Shown here: positions 26,500-36,015 of the stretch, piece by piece
Numbering within the stretch: the stretch's first letter is position 1
Layout: every line of letters begins with the position of its first letter
NCBI GenBank assembly: GCA_946999645.1
Contig: CAMQDS010000003.1
Span: 61,155-125,154, forward strand
Direction: 5' to 3'
Length of the DNA: 64,000 nt
DNA from: an uncultured Bacteroidales bacterium
Lineage (GTDB): Bacteria > Bacteroidota > Bacteroidia > Bacteroidales > UBA932
The notes under the pieces: model-generated
What the model saw: only the letters and a program-made list of their open reading frames with translations
Told to the model about the DNA's origin: nothing
The model's database searches: none
Position numbers and translations under genes: made by a program

Positions 26500-26529
26500 A
26501 AGGCAACAGAATTAAAATTCCATTGCCTT
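26500..26529 (-). terminator. Terminator for tRNA-His
   Basis: AAGGCAA pairs with TTGCCTT, with an inner GAATT/AATTC extension. On the minus strand a T-run (seven T) follows directly, so it terminates the tRNA-His transcript; it also lies just beyond the NigD-like gene. Confidence 0.75.
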
Positions 26530-26531
26530 GG

Positions 26532-26605
26532 GGTATCCTATGGGGCTCGAACCCATGACACCCAGAACCACAATCTGGTGCTCTACCAACTGAACTAAGG
26601 ATACC
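26532..26605 (-). tRNA. tRNA-His (anticodon GTG)
   Basis: Minus-strand cloverleaf. The anticodon stem CCAGA/TCTGG encloses TTGTGGT, giving GTG. The T arm is ATGGG-TTCGAGC-CCCAT. The discriminator is C73 with a genomically encoded G-1 opposite, the identity element of tRNA-His. CCA is not encoded. Confidence 0.95.
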
Positions 26606-26617
26606 ATATTGGAAAGG

Positions 26618-26648
26618 CAAAGGTAATAATTTTTTATATATAGGCAAT
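26618..26648 (-). promoter_or_regulatory. Promoter for tRNA-His
   Basis: Minus-strand ATTG (26645-26648), a 19-nt spacer, and TACCTTTG (26618-26625). The -7 element is identical to that of the tRNA-Glu promoter. Confidence 0.65.
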
Positions 26649-26855
26649 ACTATTAGTAATATTTGTCATAGAAATACCATAAAATTCCAGATATACAAGC
26701 TGCTCAGAGCAAGTTCTACTTTTTTTTCGTATAAAAAATCGTCAAAAGTGAAATTGTTGTATTTATTTATTAAAGAATTGTAAAAACATATGGTTAACTG
26801 AGCATACTGTTTATATTTTAACTACCAATTCCCCTACCTTGCAGAGAAAAATGGT

Positions 26856-27545
26856 ATGAAAATATTAGATTTAAGCCCAGACGATAGGCCTCGTGAAAAA
26901 ATGCAATATAAAGGAGCAGCCTCCCTAAGTAATGCCGAACTGATTGCTATAATCATACGGACAGGTGCAGGGGGAATTAATGCTGTAGATGCAGCAAGAA
27001 AGTTGCTCTATTCTGTAGGTGGCTCACTAATACGGCTTGCAGACACCTCAACTGAAAAGATGATGGAAACAGAGGGAGTAGGAATGATGAAGGCACTTAC
27101 CGTAAGCGCAGCATTGGAACTTGGAAGACGATTTTCAATGGAAAAAATTTCTATAGAAAAAGTATCTATCACTCATGCCCGTATGGTATATAATATAATG
27201 ATACCAATAATGAAGGGAATGTCTCACGAGGAGTGCTGGGTATTATTTCTTAATAGAGCTAATTTTGTAACGGACAAAGAACGCATGAGTTCCGGCGGAA
27301 TGACAGCAACAGTAATAGATACAAAGATTATAGTACACAAAGCTTTAGAAAAAGGTTCTTCAGGTATTATACTCATTCATAATCACCCTTCTGGTAATCC
27401 TAATCCAGGTAATGCAGATATAGTACAAACTACCCGATTAAGAGAGGCGCTTAAAACTTTTGACATTTCTCTTGTAGATCATGTAATTATTTCAGACGAT
27501 AGATTTTTCAGTTTTGCAGATGAAAGACTTGAAATTATAGAATAA
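26856..27545 (+). CDS. radC: RadC-family JAB-domain protein
   Basis: Protein of 229 aa with an N-terminal helix-hairpin-helix-like region (LSNAELIAIIIRTG) and a C-terminal JAMM/MPN domain carrying the metal motif HNHPSGNPNPGNAD. RadC was named as a repair protein, but its biochemical role is unresolved. It follows a 250-nt gene-free stretch and precedes upp, whose promoter lies inside its 3' end. Full length. Confidence 0.94.
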   Translation: MKILDLSPDDRPREKMQYKGAASLSNAELIAIIIRTGAGGINAVDAARKLLYSVGGSLIRLADTSTEKMMETEGVGMMKALTVSAALELGRRFSMEKISIEKVSITHARMVYNIMIPIMKGMSHEECWVLFLNRANFVTDKERMSSGGMTATVIDTKIIVHKALEKGSSGIILIHNHPSGNPNPGNADIVQTTRLREALKTFDISLVDHVIISDDRFFSFADERLEIIE

Positions 27546-27558
27546 ATATGTAAATTTG
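27528..27558 (+). promoter_or_regulatory. Promoter for upp
   Basis: CTTG (27528-27531, one base off TTTG), a 19-nt spacer, and TAAATTTG (27551-27558). The -33 part lies within the radC coding end, so upp has its own promoter. Confidence 0.6.
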
Positions 27559-27560
27559 TT

Positions 27561-27584
27561 TTTCGGAACTAATTAAATCCGAAA
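27561..27584 (+). promoter_or_regulatory. Leader hairpin abutting the upp start codon
   Basis: TTTCGGA pairs with TCCGAAA around a 10-nt A/T loop. The stem ends 2 nt before the upp ATG and begins at about the predicted transcription start, so nearly the whole leader is this hairpin. Confidence 0.45.
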
Positions 27585-27586
27585 AA

Positions 27587-28237
27587 ATGAAAGTCATAAA
27601 TCTTGGTGAGACTAACTCAGTGCTCAACCTCTTCATTACGCAAATGCGTGACAAAAATATTCAAAAAGACAAGATGCGTTTCCGCACAAATCTTCAAAGA
27701 GTAGGTAATATTTTTGCTTTAGAAGTAAGCAAAACATTGAATTACTCAACAAAAGACATCGAGACTCCGCTTGGAACTGCAAAAGTTCCTACTCCTGACA
27801 ACAAGATTGTTGTGGCTACAATACTACGTGCAGGTCTTCCATTGCATCAAGGAATTTTGAGTTATTTTGACGACGCTGAAAGTGCCTTTATTGCAGCATA
27901 CAGGAAATATGATAAAGGCGATGATTTTCACATCAATGTAGAATATGCGACAACACCTCCTATGGAAGGGAAAACGCTTATCCTTGCAGATACTATGCTC
28001 GCCACAGGTGCTTCTATTGAAATAGCATATAGAAGGTTGTGCGAAGAAGGCAAACCAGAATATACACATTTGGTATGTCCTATTGCAAGTATATTTGCTG
28101 CTGAGTATCTTCAAAAACATATGCCGGAAAATGTCACACTATGGACTGCTGGACTTGATGAGGAACTTACAAGTCATTCATACATAGTACCAGGCTTGGG
28201 TGACGCAGGCGATTTGGCTTACGGAAAGAAACTTTAA
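27587..28237 (+). CDS. upp: Uracil phosphoribosyltransferase
   Basis: Pyrimidine-salvage enzyme of 216 aa that converts uracil plus PRPP to UMP. The PRPP-binding loop ADTMLATGAS is clear, TILRAGLPLHQG lies in the centre, and GLGDAGDLAYG near the C-terminus forms the uracil pocket. Full length. It is monocistronic with its own promoter and a leader hairpin touching the start codon; it converges on rpoN with 10 nt between them. Confidence 0.95.
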   Translation: MKVINLGETNSVLNLFITQMRDKNIQKDKMRFRTNLQRVGNIFALEVSKTLNYSTKDIETPLGTAKVPTPDNKIVVATILRAGLPLHQGILSYFDDAESAFIAAYRKYDKGDDFHINVEYATTPPMEGKTLILADTMLATGASIEIAYRRLCEEGKPEYTHLVCPIASIFAAEYLQKHMPENVTLWTAGLDEELTSHSYIVPGLGDAGDLAYGKKL

Positions 28238-28247
28238 TATAATAGTA

Positions 28248-29657
28248 TTATAATTCCTTACGGAGACGAGCTTTGGCAATGCCGAGTTGGTCTCTGTATT
28301 TTGCTATTGTACGCCTTGCAACTTTATATCCCCGTTTACCCATTTCAACAACGAGTTGATCGTCTGTCATAGGTTTTCTTTTATTTTCATTATCTACACA
28401 TTCTTGCAGAACTTTCTTCAATTCGCGTGTGGAAACTTCTTCCCCTTCTTTATTTTCAAGACCTTCAGAGAAAAAATATTTTAGAGGAAATATACCAAAA
28501 TGAGTTTCAACATATTTACTGTTTACAACTCTTGATATAGTAGATATGTCAAATCCTGTAATTGAAGCAATATCTTTAAGTACCATAGGACGAAGATTGG
28601 TCTCATCGCCATCCAGAAAATAATCATGCTGATAATCAACAATCGCCTGCATTGTACTGTATAAAGTATTGTGTCTTTGTTTTAATGCTTCAACAAACCA
28701 TTTTGCAGAGTCTAATTTTTGCTTTACAAATGTAACTGCATCTTTTTTCTGCCGTTCAGAAGAATTTGCAGAATCAAGAAGAAGTTCAGCATATTTTTTA
28801 TTTACACGGATTTCAGGAATAGAAAAACGAGGCATAGTCAATTTCAGATTTCCATTTTCATATTCTATAACAAAATCAGGTATTATCTGCTGTGCCTGTT
28901 CACTATATGAGTCATCAATCTGCCCACCAGGAGACGGATTAAGTTTGACTATTTTAGAAATAGCCGCCTTCATTTTCTCCTCACTTATATTCATCTTCGT
29001 CATTATTTTATGGAAATGACGATTAGAAAACTCTGTAAAGTAATCTGAAACTATAGTATAAGCATTATCGACATCCTCACTGTGTTGCATATTTCGCAAC
29101 TGGATTAGCAGGCATTCGCGCAAATCCCTTGCTCCTACCCCCACAGGATCAAAACTTTGGATAATTTTAAGCATTTCCTCAGCCTCATCCACATCGGTAA
29201 TTATATTTGCTCGGAATGCCATATCATCTACAATGCTCTCAAGATCTCTCCGTAAATAACCATCATCATCCAAACTACCTATTATAAAAGCAGCTACGGC
29301 TCTCTTATGTTCAGGAAGATTTCTAAAGCCTAACTGCTCTATAAGACTTTGGGTAAAACTTTGCTTTACTGAAAATGTGTTATACTGAGGCTTTTCATCC
29401 TTACCATAATTATTTATATGTGTTCTGTATGCTGGAACTGGATCATCATCATTAATCTCTGATAGGGAAATATCAGCATTTTCATCGGTAGAATCTGAAT
29501 CTGCTCCGTGTTCGTCATCCAACACAGGATTTTCTTCAAGTTCCTTTCGGATGCGCTGTTGCAGCTCCTGTACCGGCAACTCTATAAGTTTAATGGTTTG
29601 GATCTGTAACGGAGACAACTTCTGTTGCTGTCTAAGTGCAATTTCTTGTTTTAACAT
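28248..29657 (-). CDS. rpoN: RNA polymerase sigma-54 factor
   Basis: Alternative sigma factor of 469 aa needing enhancer-binding activators. The N-terminal region I is Gln/Leu-rich (starting MLKQEIALRQQQKLSPLQIQ). An acidic region II follows (about 45-75), then the core-binding domain, and the C-terminal RpoN box ARRTIAKYRD that contacts the -24 element. It follows the SPOR-domain gene by 6 nt. No sigma-54 activator is in this window, so the regulon cannot be guessed. Confidence 0.95.
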   Translation of the reverse strand: MLKQEIALRQQQKLSPLQIQTIKLIELPVQELQQRIRKELEENPVLDDEHGADSDSTDENADISLSEINDDDPVPAYRTHINNYGKDEKPQYNTFSVKQSFTQSLIEQLGFRNLPEHKRAVAAFIIGSLDDDGYLRRDLESIVDDMAFRANIITDVDEAEEMLKIIQSFDPVGVGARDLRECLLIQLRNMQHSEDVDNAYTIVSDYFTEFSNRHFHKIMTKMNISEEKMKAAISKIVKLNPSPGGQIDDSYSEQAQQIIPDFVIEYENGNLKLTMPRFSIPEIRVNKKYAELLLDSANSSERQKKDAVTFVKQKLDSAKWFVEALKQRHNTLYSTMQAIVDYQHDYFLDGDETNLRPMVLKDIASITGFDISTISRVVNSKYVETHFGIFPLKYFFSEGLENKEGEEVSTRELKKVLQECVDNENKRKPMTDDQLVVEMGKRGYKVARRTIAKYRDQLGIAKARLRKEL

Positions 29658-29663
29658 TCAGCT

Positions 29664-30122
29664 TCACTTATTATTAATTTCCGGATACCTGATATTATCT
29701 TTAACTATAAAAGATGCTGGAAATTCATTTTTAATCTTATGCAGAAGAGATAATGCCTCTGACTTTGTACGAAAATCACCAACTGCTACCTTAAAAAAAG
29801 GGCTGCTGTAACTTCTATAAGCATGGTATCCTGTTCCCATTTCCAAAAAACGGTTCAGGACCTCTTCCGACAAGGTTCTTGCACTTTGAGTGTTGTCAAA
29901 GAAAATTCGCACCCTGAACCCTGGTATAGGCTTTTCCGCATTTGCCCTTATATGATTATTGATAACATTCAATATAGACTCAGATTGATGAATCGTAACA
30001 TTACCACTTGAAGCAACAACGCTGAATATAGATTTACCAACCAATGTAGAATCTACACTCTGAGCCTTTAGAGCAAAAGAGACTACGAACAAAAATATTA
30101 TAACACCTAACACTCTTTTCAT
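29664..30122 (-). CDS. Secreted SPOR-domain-like protein
   Basis: Protein of 152 aa with a signal peptide (MKRVLGVIIFLFVVSFALKAQ) and a C-terminal SPOR-like domain (about 75-150) with FRVRIFFDNTQSA and FFKVAVGDFRTKSEA. SPOR domains bind denuded peptidoglycan at division sites. I chose the ATG next to the signal peptide, which lies 1 nt after the stop of the upstream lipoprotein gene. It sits between that lipoprotein and rpoN in one minus-strand unit. A division role is inference. Confidence 0.75.
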   Translation of the reverse strand: MKRVLGVIIFLFVVSFALKAQSVDSTLVGKSIFSVVASSGNVTIHQSESILNVINNHIRANAEKPIPGFRVRIFFDNTQSARTLSEEVLNRFLEMGTGYHAYRSYSSPFFKVAVGDFRTKSEALSLLHKIKNEFPASFIVKDNIRYPEINNK

Positions 30123-30123
30123 C

Positions 30124-30597
30124 TTAATCATTTTTAGCGTTTTCAATCAATTCATCAAGTTTCAACCCTTCATACTTCAATGCTTTATGGAAGCCAAGTT
30201 TTGATTTAGCTTTAGCATATATATCTACTGTAAAATCTTTTGCTTTCAAATTTCCTAAAACAGCCGTCATAACCCCTGAAAAGATTGAGCCAGCAAATTT
30301 TATTTCTCCATTTAATATGTATGTATCTTTTTTACGGGCAATTACCAACGGTTCGGCCGTAAAATATGCAAATTCCTCACCATTATGATATAAAATACCA
30401 TTTATATCGGATAAAGTAAACTGCATTACTGGATTATCAATTTCCAGAGCTATCTTAGTCCTTACACTGCGAAGACTCGTAGGGGTTATGGATTTCAATG
30501 AAAATGAAGTCACTTTTATATCCTCAACCTTTCCACATCCCACAAATAGGGCTACAATACAAATCAATAAAAAAAATATGTTTCTTCTCTTTTTCAT
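30124..30597 (-). CDS. LEA14-like lipoprotein
   Basis: Small lipoprotein of 157 aa (lipobox LFVGC). The mature part resembles the LEA type-2/WHy fold: VRTKIALEIDNPVMQFTLSD, then strand-rich sequence through ILNGEIKFAG. The role in bacteria is unknown. It is the first gene of a three-gene minus unit with the SPOR protein and rpoN, and its -7 element (30615-30622) is back to back with that of miaB. Confidence 0.6.
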   Translation of the reverse strand: MKKRRNIFFLLICIVALFVGCGKVEDIKVTSFSLKSITPTSLRSVRTKIALEIDNPVMQFTLSDINGILYHNGEEFAYFTAEPLVIARKKDTYILNGEIKFAGSIFSGVMTAVLGNLKAKDFTVDIYAKAKSKLGFHKALKYEGLKLDELIENAKND

Positions 30598-30614
30598 ACC
30601 TCAAGCCATATATA

Positions 30615-30622
30615 CAAAGATA
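30615..30622 (-). promoter_or_regulatory. -7 element for the LEA-like gene operon
   Basis: Minus-strand TATCTTTG, an exact -7 match 17 nt upstream of the ATG. No TTTG at the expected -33 distance. Confidence 0.45.
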
Positions 30623-30633
30623 TGAAAAAATCC

Positions 30634-30641
30634 TATCTTTG
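30634..30641 (+). promoter_or_regulatory. -7 element for miaB
   Basis: TATCTTTG, exact -7 match, ending 8 nt before the miaB ATG, so the predicted leader is only a few nucleotides. It is divergent from the element at 30615-30622, with 11 bp between them. Confidence 0.45.
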
Positions 30642-30649
30642 CAGCAATT

Positions 30650-31975
30650 ATGGAGAAGGTTAAAAAAGTATATATAGAGACATATGGGTGTCAGATGAAT
30701 ATAAATGACACGGAGGTTATATTTTCAATACTCTCAAAAAACGGGTATTGCAGAACCGAAAATATAGATGAGGCTGAAGTAATTATGGCTAATACATGCT
30801 CTGTCAGAGACAATGCAGAGCAGAGGATATGGGGAAGAATAGATCAATTTCAGTCACATAAGAAAAGCAGGAAGAATGTAATTATAGGCATAATAGGGTG
30901 TATGGCTGAAAGACTGAAGGATAAGTTGTTAGACAGCCACAAAGTAGATTTGGTAGCAGGTCCTGATGCATATCGTTCCCTACCCCAGATGTTGGAAGCA
31001 ATAGCACCAGGTCATCCACAAATCGATATTATGCTCTCTAAAGAAGAGACATACAGCGATATTTCTCCTGTAAGAATAGATAAAAACGGTGTATCTGCAT
31101 TTATTTCAATCATGAGAGGGTGCAACAATGTATGTTCATTCTGCGTTGTACCTTATACAAGGGGAACTGAAAGGAGCCGCGAGCCTGGGACCATTGTAAG
31201 AGAAGCATGTGACGTATTCAATAAAGGCTACAAAGAGGTAACTCTGCTTGGACAAAATGTTGACTCCTATCTATGGAAAGAAGAAGAAAGAAATGTGGAT
31301 TTTGCAGATCTTCTTGAAATGGTAGCTCAAGTATCCCCAGAATTACGTGTCAGATTTTCAACATCTAATCCTCAAGACATAAGCGATAAAGTCATCTATA
31401 CGATGGCACAATACAACAATATATGCAAACATATACATTTGCCTGTACAATCAGGAAGTGATGTAATGTTAGAGAAAATGAGACGAAGGTACAGCCGTGA
31501 AGGCTATTTGCAACGTATCGCCAAAATACGTGAAGTTCTTCCTGGATGCGGACTTTCAACTGATGTTATTGCGGGTTTCTGTTCTGAAACAGAAGAAGAT
31601 CACAAAGCAACACTTAGTTTGTTCGAAGAAGTCTGTTTCGACTCTGCCTTCATGTTCTATTACTCAGAACGTCCGGGCACCCTTGCATCCAAGAAATATG
31701 CAGATGACATACCAATTGATGTAAAGACCAGGAGATTAAATGAAATAATAGAGCTTCAAAGCAAATGTTCATTAAAAAGTAACAAAAAAGACATTGGCAA
31801 GATATTTAGGGTATTGATTGAAGGTACTTCAAAAAAGAATCCTGATGAATTATGTGGCAGGGCTTCAAATAATAAGATGTGCGTTTTCCCTGACAAAAAA
31901 CATAAAGTTGGTGACTACGCAGATGTAAAAGTCATTTCTTGTACATCTGCTACCCTATTGTGTGAATTAATATAG
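30650..31975 (+). CDS. miaB: tRNA-2-methylthio-N6-dimethylallyladenosine synthase
   Basis: Radical SAM methylthiotransferase of 441 aa that modifies A37 of tRNAs reading UNN codons. The N-terminal domain begins YIETYGCQMN with the first auxiliary-cluster Cys; the radical SAM motif is RGCNNVCSFC (CxxxCxxC). The HLPVQSGSD segment and a C-terminal TRAM domain complete the family layout. The family members MtaB and RimO differ in their N-terminal signatures. It stands alone upstream of cls, with a very short predicted leader. Confidence 0.94.
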   Translation: MEKVKKVYIETYGCQMNINDTEVIFSILSKNGYCRTENIDEAEVIMANTCSVRDNAEQRIWGRIDQFQSHKKSRKNVIIGIIGCMAERLKDKLLDSHKVDLVAGPDAYRSLPQMLEAIAPGHPQIDIMLSKEETYSDISPVRIDKNGVSAFISIMRGCNNVCSFCVVPYTRGTERSREPGTIVREACDVFNKGYKEVTLLGQNVDSYLWKEEERNVDFADLLEMVAQVSPELRVRFSTSNPQDISDKVIYTMAQYNNICKHIHLPVQSGSDVMLEKMRRRYSREGYLQRIAKIREVLPGCGLSTDVIAGFCSETEEDHKATLSLFEEVCFDSAFMFYYSERPGTLASKKYADDIPIDVKTRRLNEIIELQSKCSLKSNKKDIGKIFRVLIEGTSKKNPDELCGRASNNKMCVFPDKKHKVGDYADVKVISCTSATLLCELI

Positions 31976-32054
31976 ATCAAGGCTCAAACTTGTCACGAAG
32001 CCTGTTTCCATATTTCTTTTACATAGTATTACTAATCAAGGAGAAAAGATATAT

Positions 32055-33536
32055 ATGATTGATTTACTGTACTATATATTTTTTATAATTCCGATTATAG
32101 GAGTAGTTCTTGTAATTATTGCCGATACTGGAGACTCTGGAAGGAAGTTGGCATGGCTCCTAATTATTGCCCTAATTCCTCTCATAGGGCTGTTCCTTTA
32201 TTTAGCATTCGGTATCAATTATAGAAAACATTGGTATTTCAACAAGCAGCATAGCAAATCAATATCCGCATTCAATGAAGGTACAAACGACAAGCTCAAT
32301 CAGTTGCTTTTTGGTAAAGAAGACGAAGAAAAAATCAAAGAAGAGTTCCGCCCCTTAGCCAGTCTGATTGCAGCAAGTTCTCATCTAACGGTATCTGGTA
32401 ATAATTCAATAGAAATAATAACCAGTGGCAGCAGAAAATTTGAACTTCTTATAGAAGATATAAGCAAGGCAGAAAAATTCATTCACATTGAATATTTTCA
32501 TTTTGGAAATGATTCTGGAGGAGAAAAGATAAGAAGTCTGCTTATGAAAAAAGCATCCGAAGGAGTAAAAGTATTTTTCATATATGAAAATATCGCCAAC
32601 TTCCCTATACGTTCAAGTTACTACAACTATATGAGGCGAGCAGGTGTTAATGTCCATTCTTTTACCAATCCGAGAAGACATCCCCTCAATCTTATAACCA
32701 AAATAAATTATAGAAATCATAGAAAGATTGTAGTAATTGACGGAAAGATAGGATATACTGGAGGAATGAACATAAATAACAGGTATTTTAATATATGGAG
32801 AGACACTCATATGAGGATAACCGGGCCTGCAGTAGCAAGCCTGCAATACATATTTTTAGACTCTTGGATTACATCAGGAGGTAAACTTGAAAACGAATTA
32901 CTTTCATACTACCCAATGATTAATCCTGAAAAATCTCCTATTGGGTTGTCATCTGCAGAAGAAAAAAACACGCATACTGTTTTACACAATAAATTAGTAC
33001 AGATATTACCTGATGAACCTGATGGGGTTTGGCCTATGATTAAAATCAGTTACATATGGGTACTATCAAATGCAAAGAATTACATCTACTTGCAAACACC
33101 TTACTTTGTTCCCCCGGAATCATTGCTAATTGCCCTCAAATCTGCTGCATTAAGAGGAGTAGATGTCAGGTTAATGCTTCCTGAAAAAACTGATACATTC
33201 TTTATGAGACCTGCAAACTGTTCATATTATGAAGAGTGCCTTGAAGCCGGTGTGAGAATTTTTTTAAGAAAAGGAGGATTTATACATTCAAAAACTTTTG
33301 TAGCTGATGATTATTTAAGCAGTATAGGCACTGCCAATCTCGATTTCAGAAGTTTTGATATAAATTACGAAGTAAACACCTACATATACGATTCAGAGAC
33401 AGCTATAATGAATAAAGAAATCTTCTTGAACGACATGAAGTCTTCCTATGAAATTACATTTAATGAATGGCAAAATCGTCCATGGACTAAAAAATTTTTA
33501 GAAAAAATAATACGATTATTCTCTCCCCTATTATAA
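32055..33536 (+). CDS. cls: Cardiolipin synthase
   Basis: Phospholipase D superfamily enzyme of 493 aa that joins phosphatidylglycerols into cardiolipin at the inner membrane. Two N-terminal membrane segments (about 5-22 and 34-53) precede two HKD motifs: NHRKIVVID (His222, Lys224, Asp229) and HSKTFVADD (His411, Lys413, Asp418). Length matches ClsA. It lies 79 nt after miaB without an obvious promoter and is followed by a 229-nt intergenic region with a strong palindrome. Confidence 0.93.
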   Translation: MIDLLYYIFFIIPIIGVVLVIIADTGDSGRKLAWLLIIALIPLIGLFLYLAFGINYRKHWYFNKQHSKSISAFNEGTNDKLNQLLFGKEDEEKIKEEFRPLASLIAASSHLTVSGNNSIEIITSGSRKFELLIEDISKAEKFIHIEYFHFGNDSGGEKIRSLLMKKASEGVKVFFIYENIANFPIRSSYYNYMRRAGVNVHSFTNPRRHPLNLITKINYRNHRKIVVIDGKIGYTGGMNINNRYFNIWRDTHMRITGPAVASLQYIFLDSWITSGGKLENELLSYYPMINPEKSPIGLSSAEEKNTHTVLHNKLVQILPDEPDGVWPMIKISYIWVLSNAKNYIYLQTPYFVPPESLLIALKSAALRGVDVRLMLPEKTDTFFMRPANCSYYEECLEAGVRIFLRKGGFIHSKTFVADDYLSSIGTANLDFRSFDINYEVNTYIYDSETAIMNKEIFLNDMKSSYEITFNEWQNRPWTKKFLEKIIRLFSPLL

Positions 33537-33583
33537 TACTCACTATAAATTGTATGATTAAACGTTTTATATAAAAAACGCTT

Positions 33584-33603
33584 GTATGCAAACGTTTGCA
33601 TAC
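33584..33603. promoter_or_regulatory. Perfect 20-bp palindrome, LacI-type operator candidate
   Basis: GTATGCAAACGTTTGCATAC is identical to its reverse complement. The core GCAAACGTTTGC, with a central CpG, has the form of many LacI/GalR-family operators. It lies 163 nt before the pflB ATG and 47 nt after cls. No T-run follows, so a terminator is unlikely. Confidence 0.55.
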
Positions 33604-33679
33604 TACTACATAAATCATTATCTATCTTATAGTTATCATCAATTTTATCAAGTTTTTTCATTTTAACTATTTATTGGTA

Positions 33680-33710
33680 TTTGCAGTATTAAAAAGAATA
33701 ACGAAATTTG
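33680..33710 (+). promoter_or_regulatory. Candidate promoter for pflB
   Basis: TTTG (33680-33683), a 19-nt spacer, and GAAATTTG (33703-33710), which misses only the first base of TAnnTTTG. A leader of about 50 nt would precede pflB. The palindrome at 33584-33603 is 76 nt upstream. Confidence 0.45.
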
Positions 33711-33765
33711 CAGAAAATAGAAAAACTAATTTTTATTTATTCAATATTAATCAATATTTCACACT

Positions 33766-36015
33766 ATGAGACAAGAGTGGAGAGGATTTAAAGGGTCCAA
33801 ATGGACTGACGAGATAAATATCAGAGATTTTGTTCAGGAGAACTATACTGCATACTTTGGAGATGAGAAGTTCTTATCAAAACCGACAGAGGCAACCAAT
33901 GAACTTTGGGGTTTGCTTCAAGGTCTTCAGAAAGAAGAAAGGGCCAAGGGTGGAGTTTTGGACATGGAAACCAATATAGTATCGAGCATTACAGCATATG
34001 GTGCCGCCTATATGGGTGAAAACACAAAAGAACTTGAAAAAGTTGTAGGTCTTCAAACGGATAAGCCGCTTAAAAGAGCCTTTATGCCTTATGGAGGTAT
34101 AAAAATGGCTGAACAGGCTTGTACTACTTATGGTTATGAGCCATCTAAGGAATTGCATGAGATTTTTACCAAGTATCACAAAACTCATAACGATGGTGTA
34201 TTTGACGCCTACACTGAGGAAATGAGAAAGGTAAGACACAATCATATACTTACAGGTCTTCCAGATACCTATGGAAGAGGCAGAATTGTAGGAGACTACA
34301 GACGTGTTGCCTTATATGGTATTGATTTTCTCATAGAGCAAAAACAAGAGGATTTGAAATATGTCGGCAACGGGACAATGACGGATGACATAATACGTCT
34401 GCGTGAAGAAGTGTCTATGCAAATCAAATCTCTTAAACAAATGAAAGAGATGGCTGCAGAATACGGATACGACATTTCCGCACCTGCCAGCAACGCTCGT
34501 GAAGCCGTACAGTGGTTGTACTTCGGCTATCTTGCTGCAATAAAGACACAAAACGGTGCAGCTATGTCTGTAGGACGTATTTCAACCTTCCTTGACATAT
34601 ACATCCAGAGGGATATCAATGAGGGAACTCTCACAGAAAAAGAAGCTCAGGAATTGATAGACCACCTTGTAATGAAATTCCGTATGGTCAAGTTCGCAAG
34701 AATTCCATCTTACAACCAACTTTTCTCAGGTGACCCTGTATGGGCAACTCTTGAAGTAGCAGGTATGGGACAAGATGGTCGTTCAATGGTAACAAAGAAT
34801 GACTTTAGATTTTTGCATACACTTGAGAATATGGGTCCTTCACCAGAACCAAACCTAACAGTTCTTTACTGCTCAAGACTTCCAGAAACATTCAAAAAAT
34901 ATGCATCTAAGATTTCAGTAATCACAAGCTCCATACAATATGAAAATGACGATGTTATGCGTCCTATATGGGGTGATGACTACTCAATCTGCTGCTGCGT
35001 TTCTGCGACACAGACCGGTAAGGAAATGCAGTTCTTTGGTGCAAGGGCAAATCTTGCGAAATGTCTTTCATATGCTATTAACGGTGGTGTAGATTTAAAA
35101 AATTTGGAGCAGTGCGGACCAGCATATAGACCTATTACTGGCGACATCCTGAAATATGAAGAGTTGATGCCTCGTTTTGATGATATGATGGAATGGCTTG
35201 CAGGAGTATATGTAAATACCCTAAATCTTATCCACTACATGCATGACAAGTATTTTTATGAGGCAGCAGAAATGGCTCTCATTGATACAGATGTACGACG
35301 CACATTTGCAACCGGTATTGCAGGTTTCTCACATGTAGTAGATTCTTTAAGTGCCGTAAAATACGCAAAAGTTTCTATTATCAGGGATGAAAACGGATAT
35401 GCAGTAGATTACAAAGTTGAAGGAGATTTTCCACGTTATGGCAACGATGATGACCGTGCTGATGAGATTGCAGTATGGCTGCTAAAAACATTTATGAAGA
35501 AACTCCGCAAGTACCATACATACAGAAATTCAGAACCTACAACAAGTATTCTTACTATTACATCAAATGTAGTGTATGGAAAAGCGACTGGAAATCTTCC
35601 AGATGGACGTCGTGCAGGCACTCCGTTGGCTCCTGGAGCAAATCCTTCTTATGGTGCAGAGAAAAACGGACTTCTTGCATCCCTAAATTCAGTAGCTAAG
35701 TTGCCTTACGAATATGCCCTCGATGGCATTTCCAATACTCAGACCATCAGCCCATCAACACTTGGACACACACAAGAAGAACAGGTGAACACATTGGTGA
35801 ATGTAATGGATGGATATTTCAACAAAGGGGCACATCACTTGAATGTAAATGTATTCGGCGTAGATAAACTTATTGATGCTATGAATCACCCTGAAAAAGA
35901 GGAATATGCCAACTTTACCATACGTGTAAGTGGCTATGCAGTCAAGTTTATAGACCTTACAAAAGAGCAGCAATTAGATGTGATTGCACGTAATGCTCAC
36001 GAAAGACTCTCATAG
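33766..36015 (+). CDS. pflB: Formate C-acetyltransferase (pyruvate formate-lyase)
   Basis: Glycyl-radical enzyme of 749 aa that splits pyruvate with CoA into acetyl-CoA and formate under anaerobic conditions. The catalytic cysteine pair is Cys410-Cys411 in SICCCVSA, and the radical residue is Gly723 in RVSGYAVKF. The sequence follows true PFL ([22 protein letters not shown]) rather than diol dehydratases or choline lyase. Its activase follows 71 nt later, separated by two hairpins. Codon use here is more C-rich than in the neighbouring genes, as in highly expressed genes. Confidence 0.97.
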   Translation: MRQEWRGFKGSKWTDEINIRDFVQENYTAYFGDEKFLSKPTEATNELWGLLQGLQKEERAKGGVLDMETNIVSSITAYGAAYMGENTKELEKVVGLQTDKPLKRAFMPYGGIKMAEQACTTYGYEPSKELHEIFTKYHKTHNDGVFDAYTEEMRKVRHNHILTGLPDTYGRGRIVGDYRRVALYGIDFLIEQKQEDLKYVGNGTMTDDIIRLREEVSMQIKSLKQMKEMAAEYGYDISAPASNAREAVQWLYFGYLAAIKTQNGAAMSVGRISTFLDIYIQRDINEGTLTEKEAQELIDHLVMKFRMVKFARIPSYNQLFSGDPVWATLEVAGMGQDGRSMVTKNDFRFLHTLENMGPSPEPNLTVLYCSRLPETFKKYASKISVITSSIQYENDDVMRPIWGDDYSICCCVSATQTGKEMQFFGARANLAKCLSYAINGGVDLKNLEQCGPAYRPITGDILKYEELMPRFDDMMEWLAGVYVNTLNLIHYMHDKYFYEAAEMALIDTDVRRTFATGIAGFSHVVDSLSAVKYAKVSIIRDENGYAVDYKVEGDFPRYGNDDDRADEIAVWLLKTFMKKLRKYHTYRNSEPTTSILTITSNVVYGKATGNLPDGRRAGTPLAPGANPSYGAEKNGLLASLNSVAKLPYEYALDGISNTQTISPSTLGHTQEEQVNTLVNVMDGYFNKGAHHLNVNVFGVDKLIDAMNHPEKEEYANFTIRVSGYAVKFIDLTKEQQLDVIARNAHERLS

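Noticed and set aside
26408..26647. 79-codon minus-strand frame spanning tRNA-His
   Set aside because: It runs through the tRNA, its terminator and the end of the NigD-like gene; such open frames over tRNAs are chance.
33584..33603. Palindrome before pflB as terminator of cls
   Set aside because: The stem is not followed by a T-run on the plus strand, and full self-complementarity with no loop fits a protein-binding site better.
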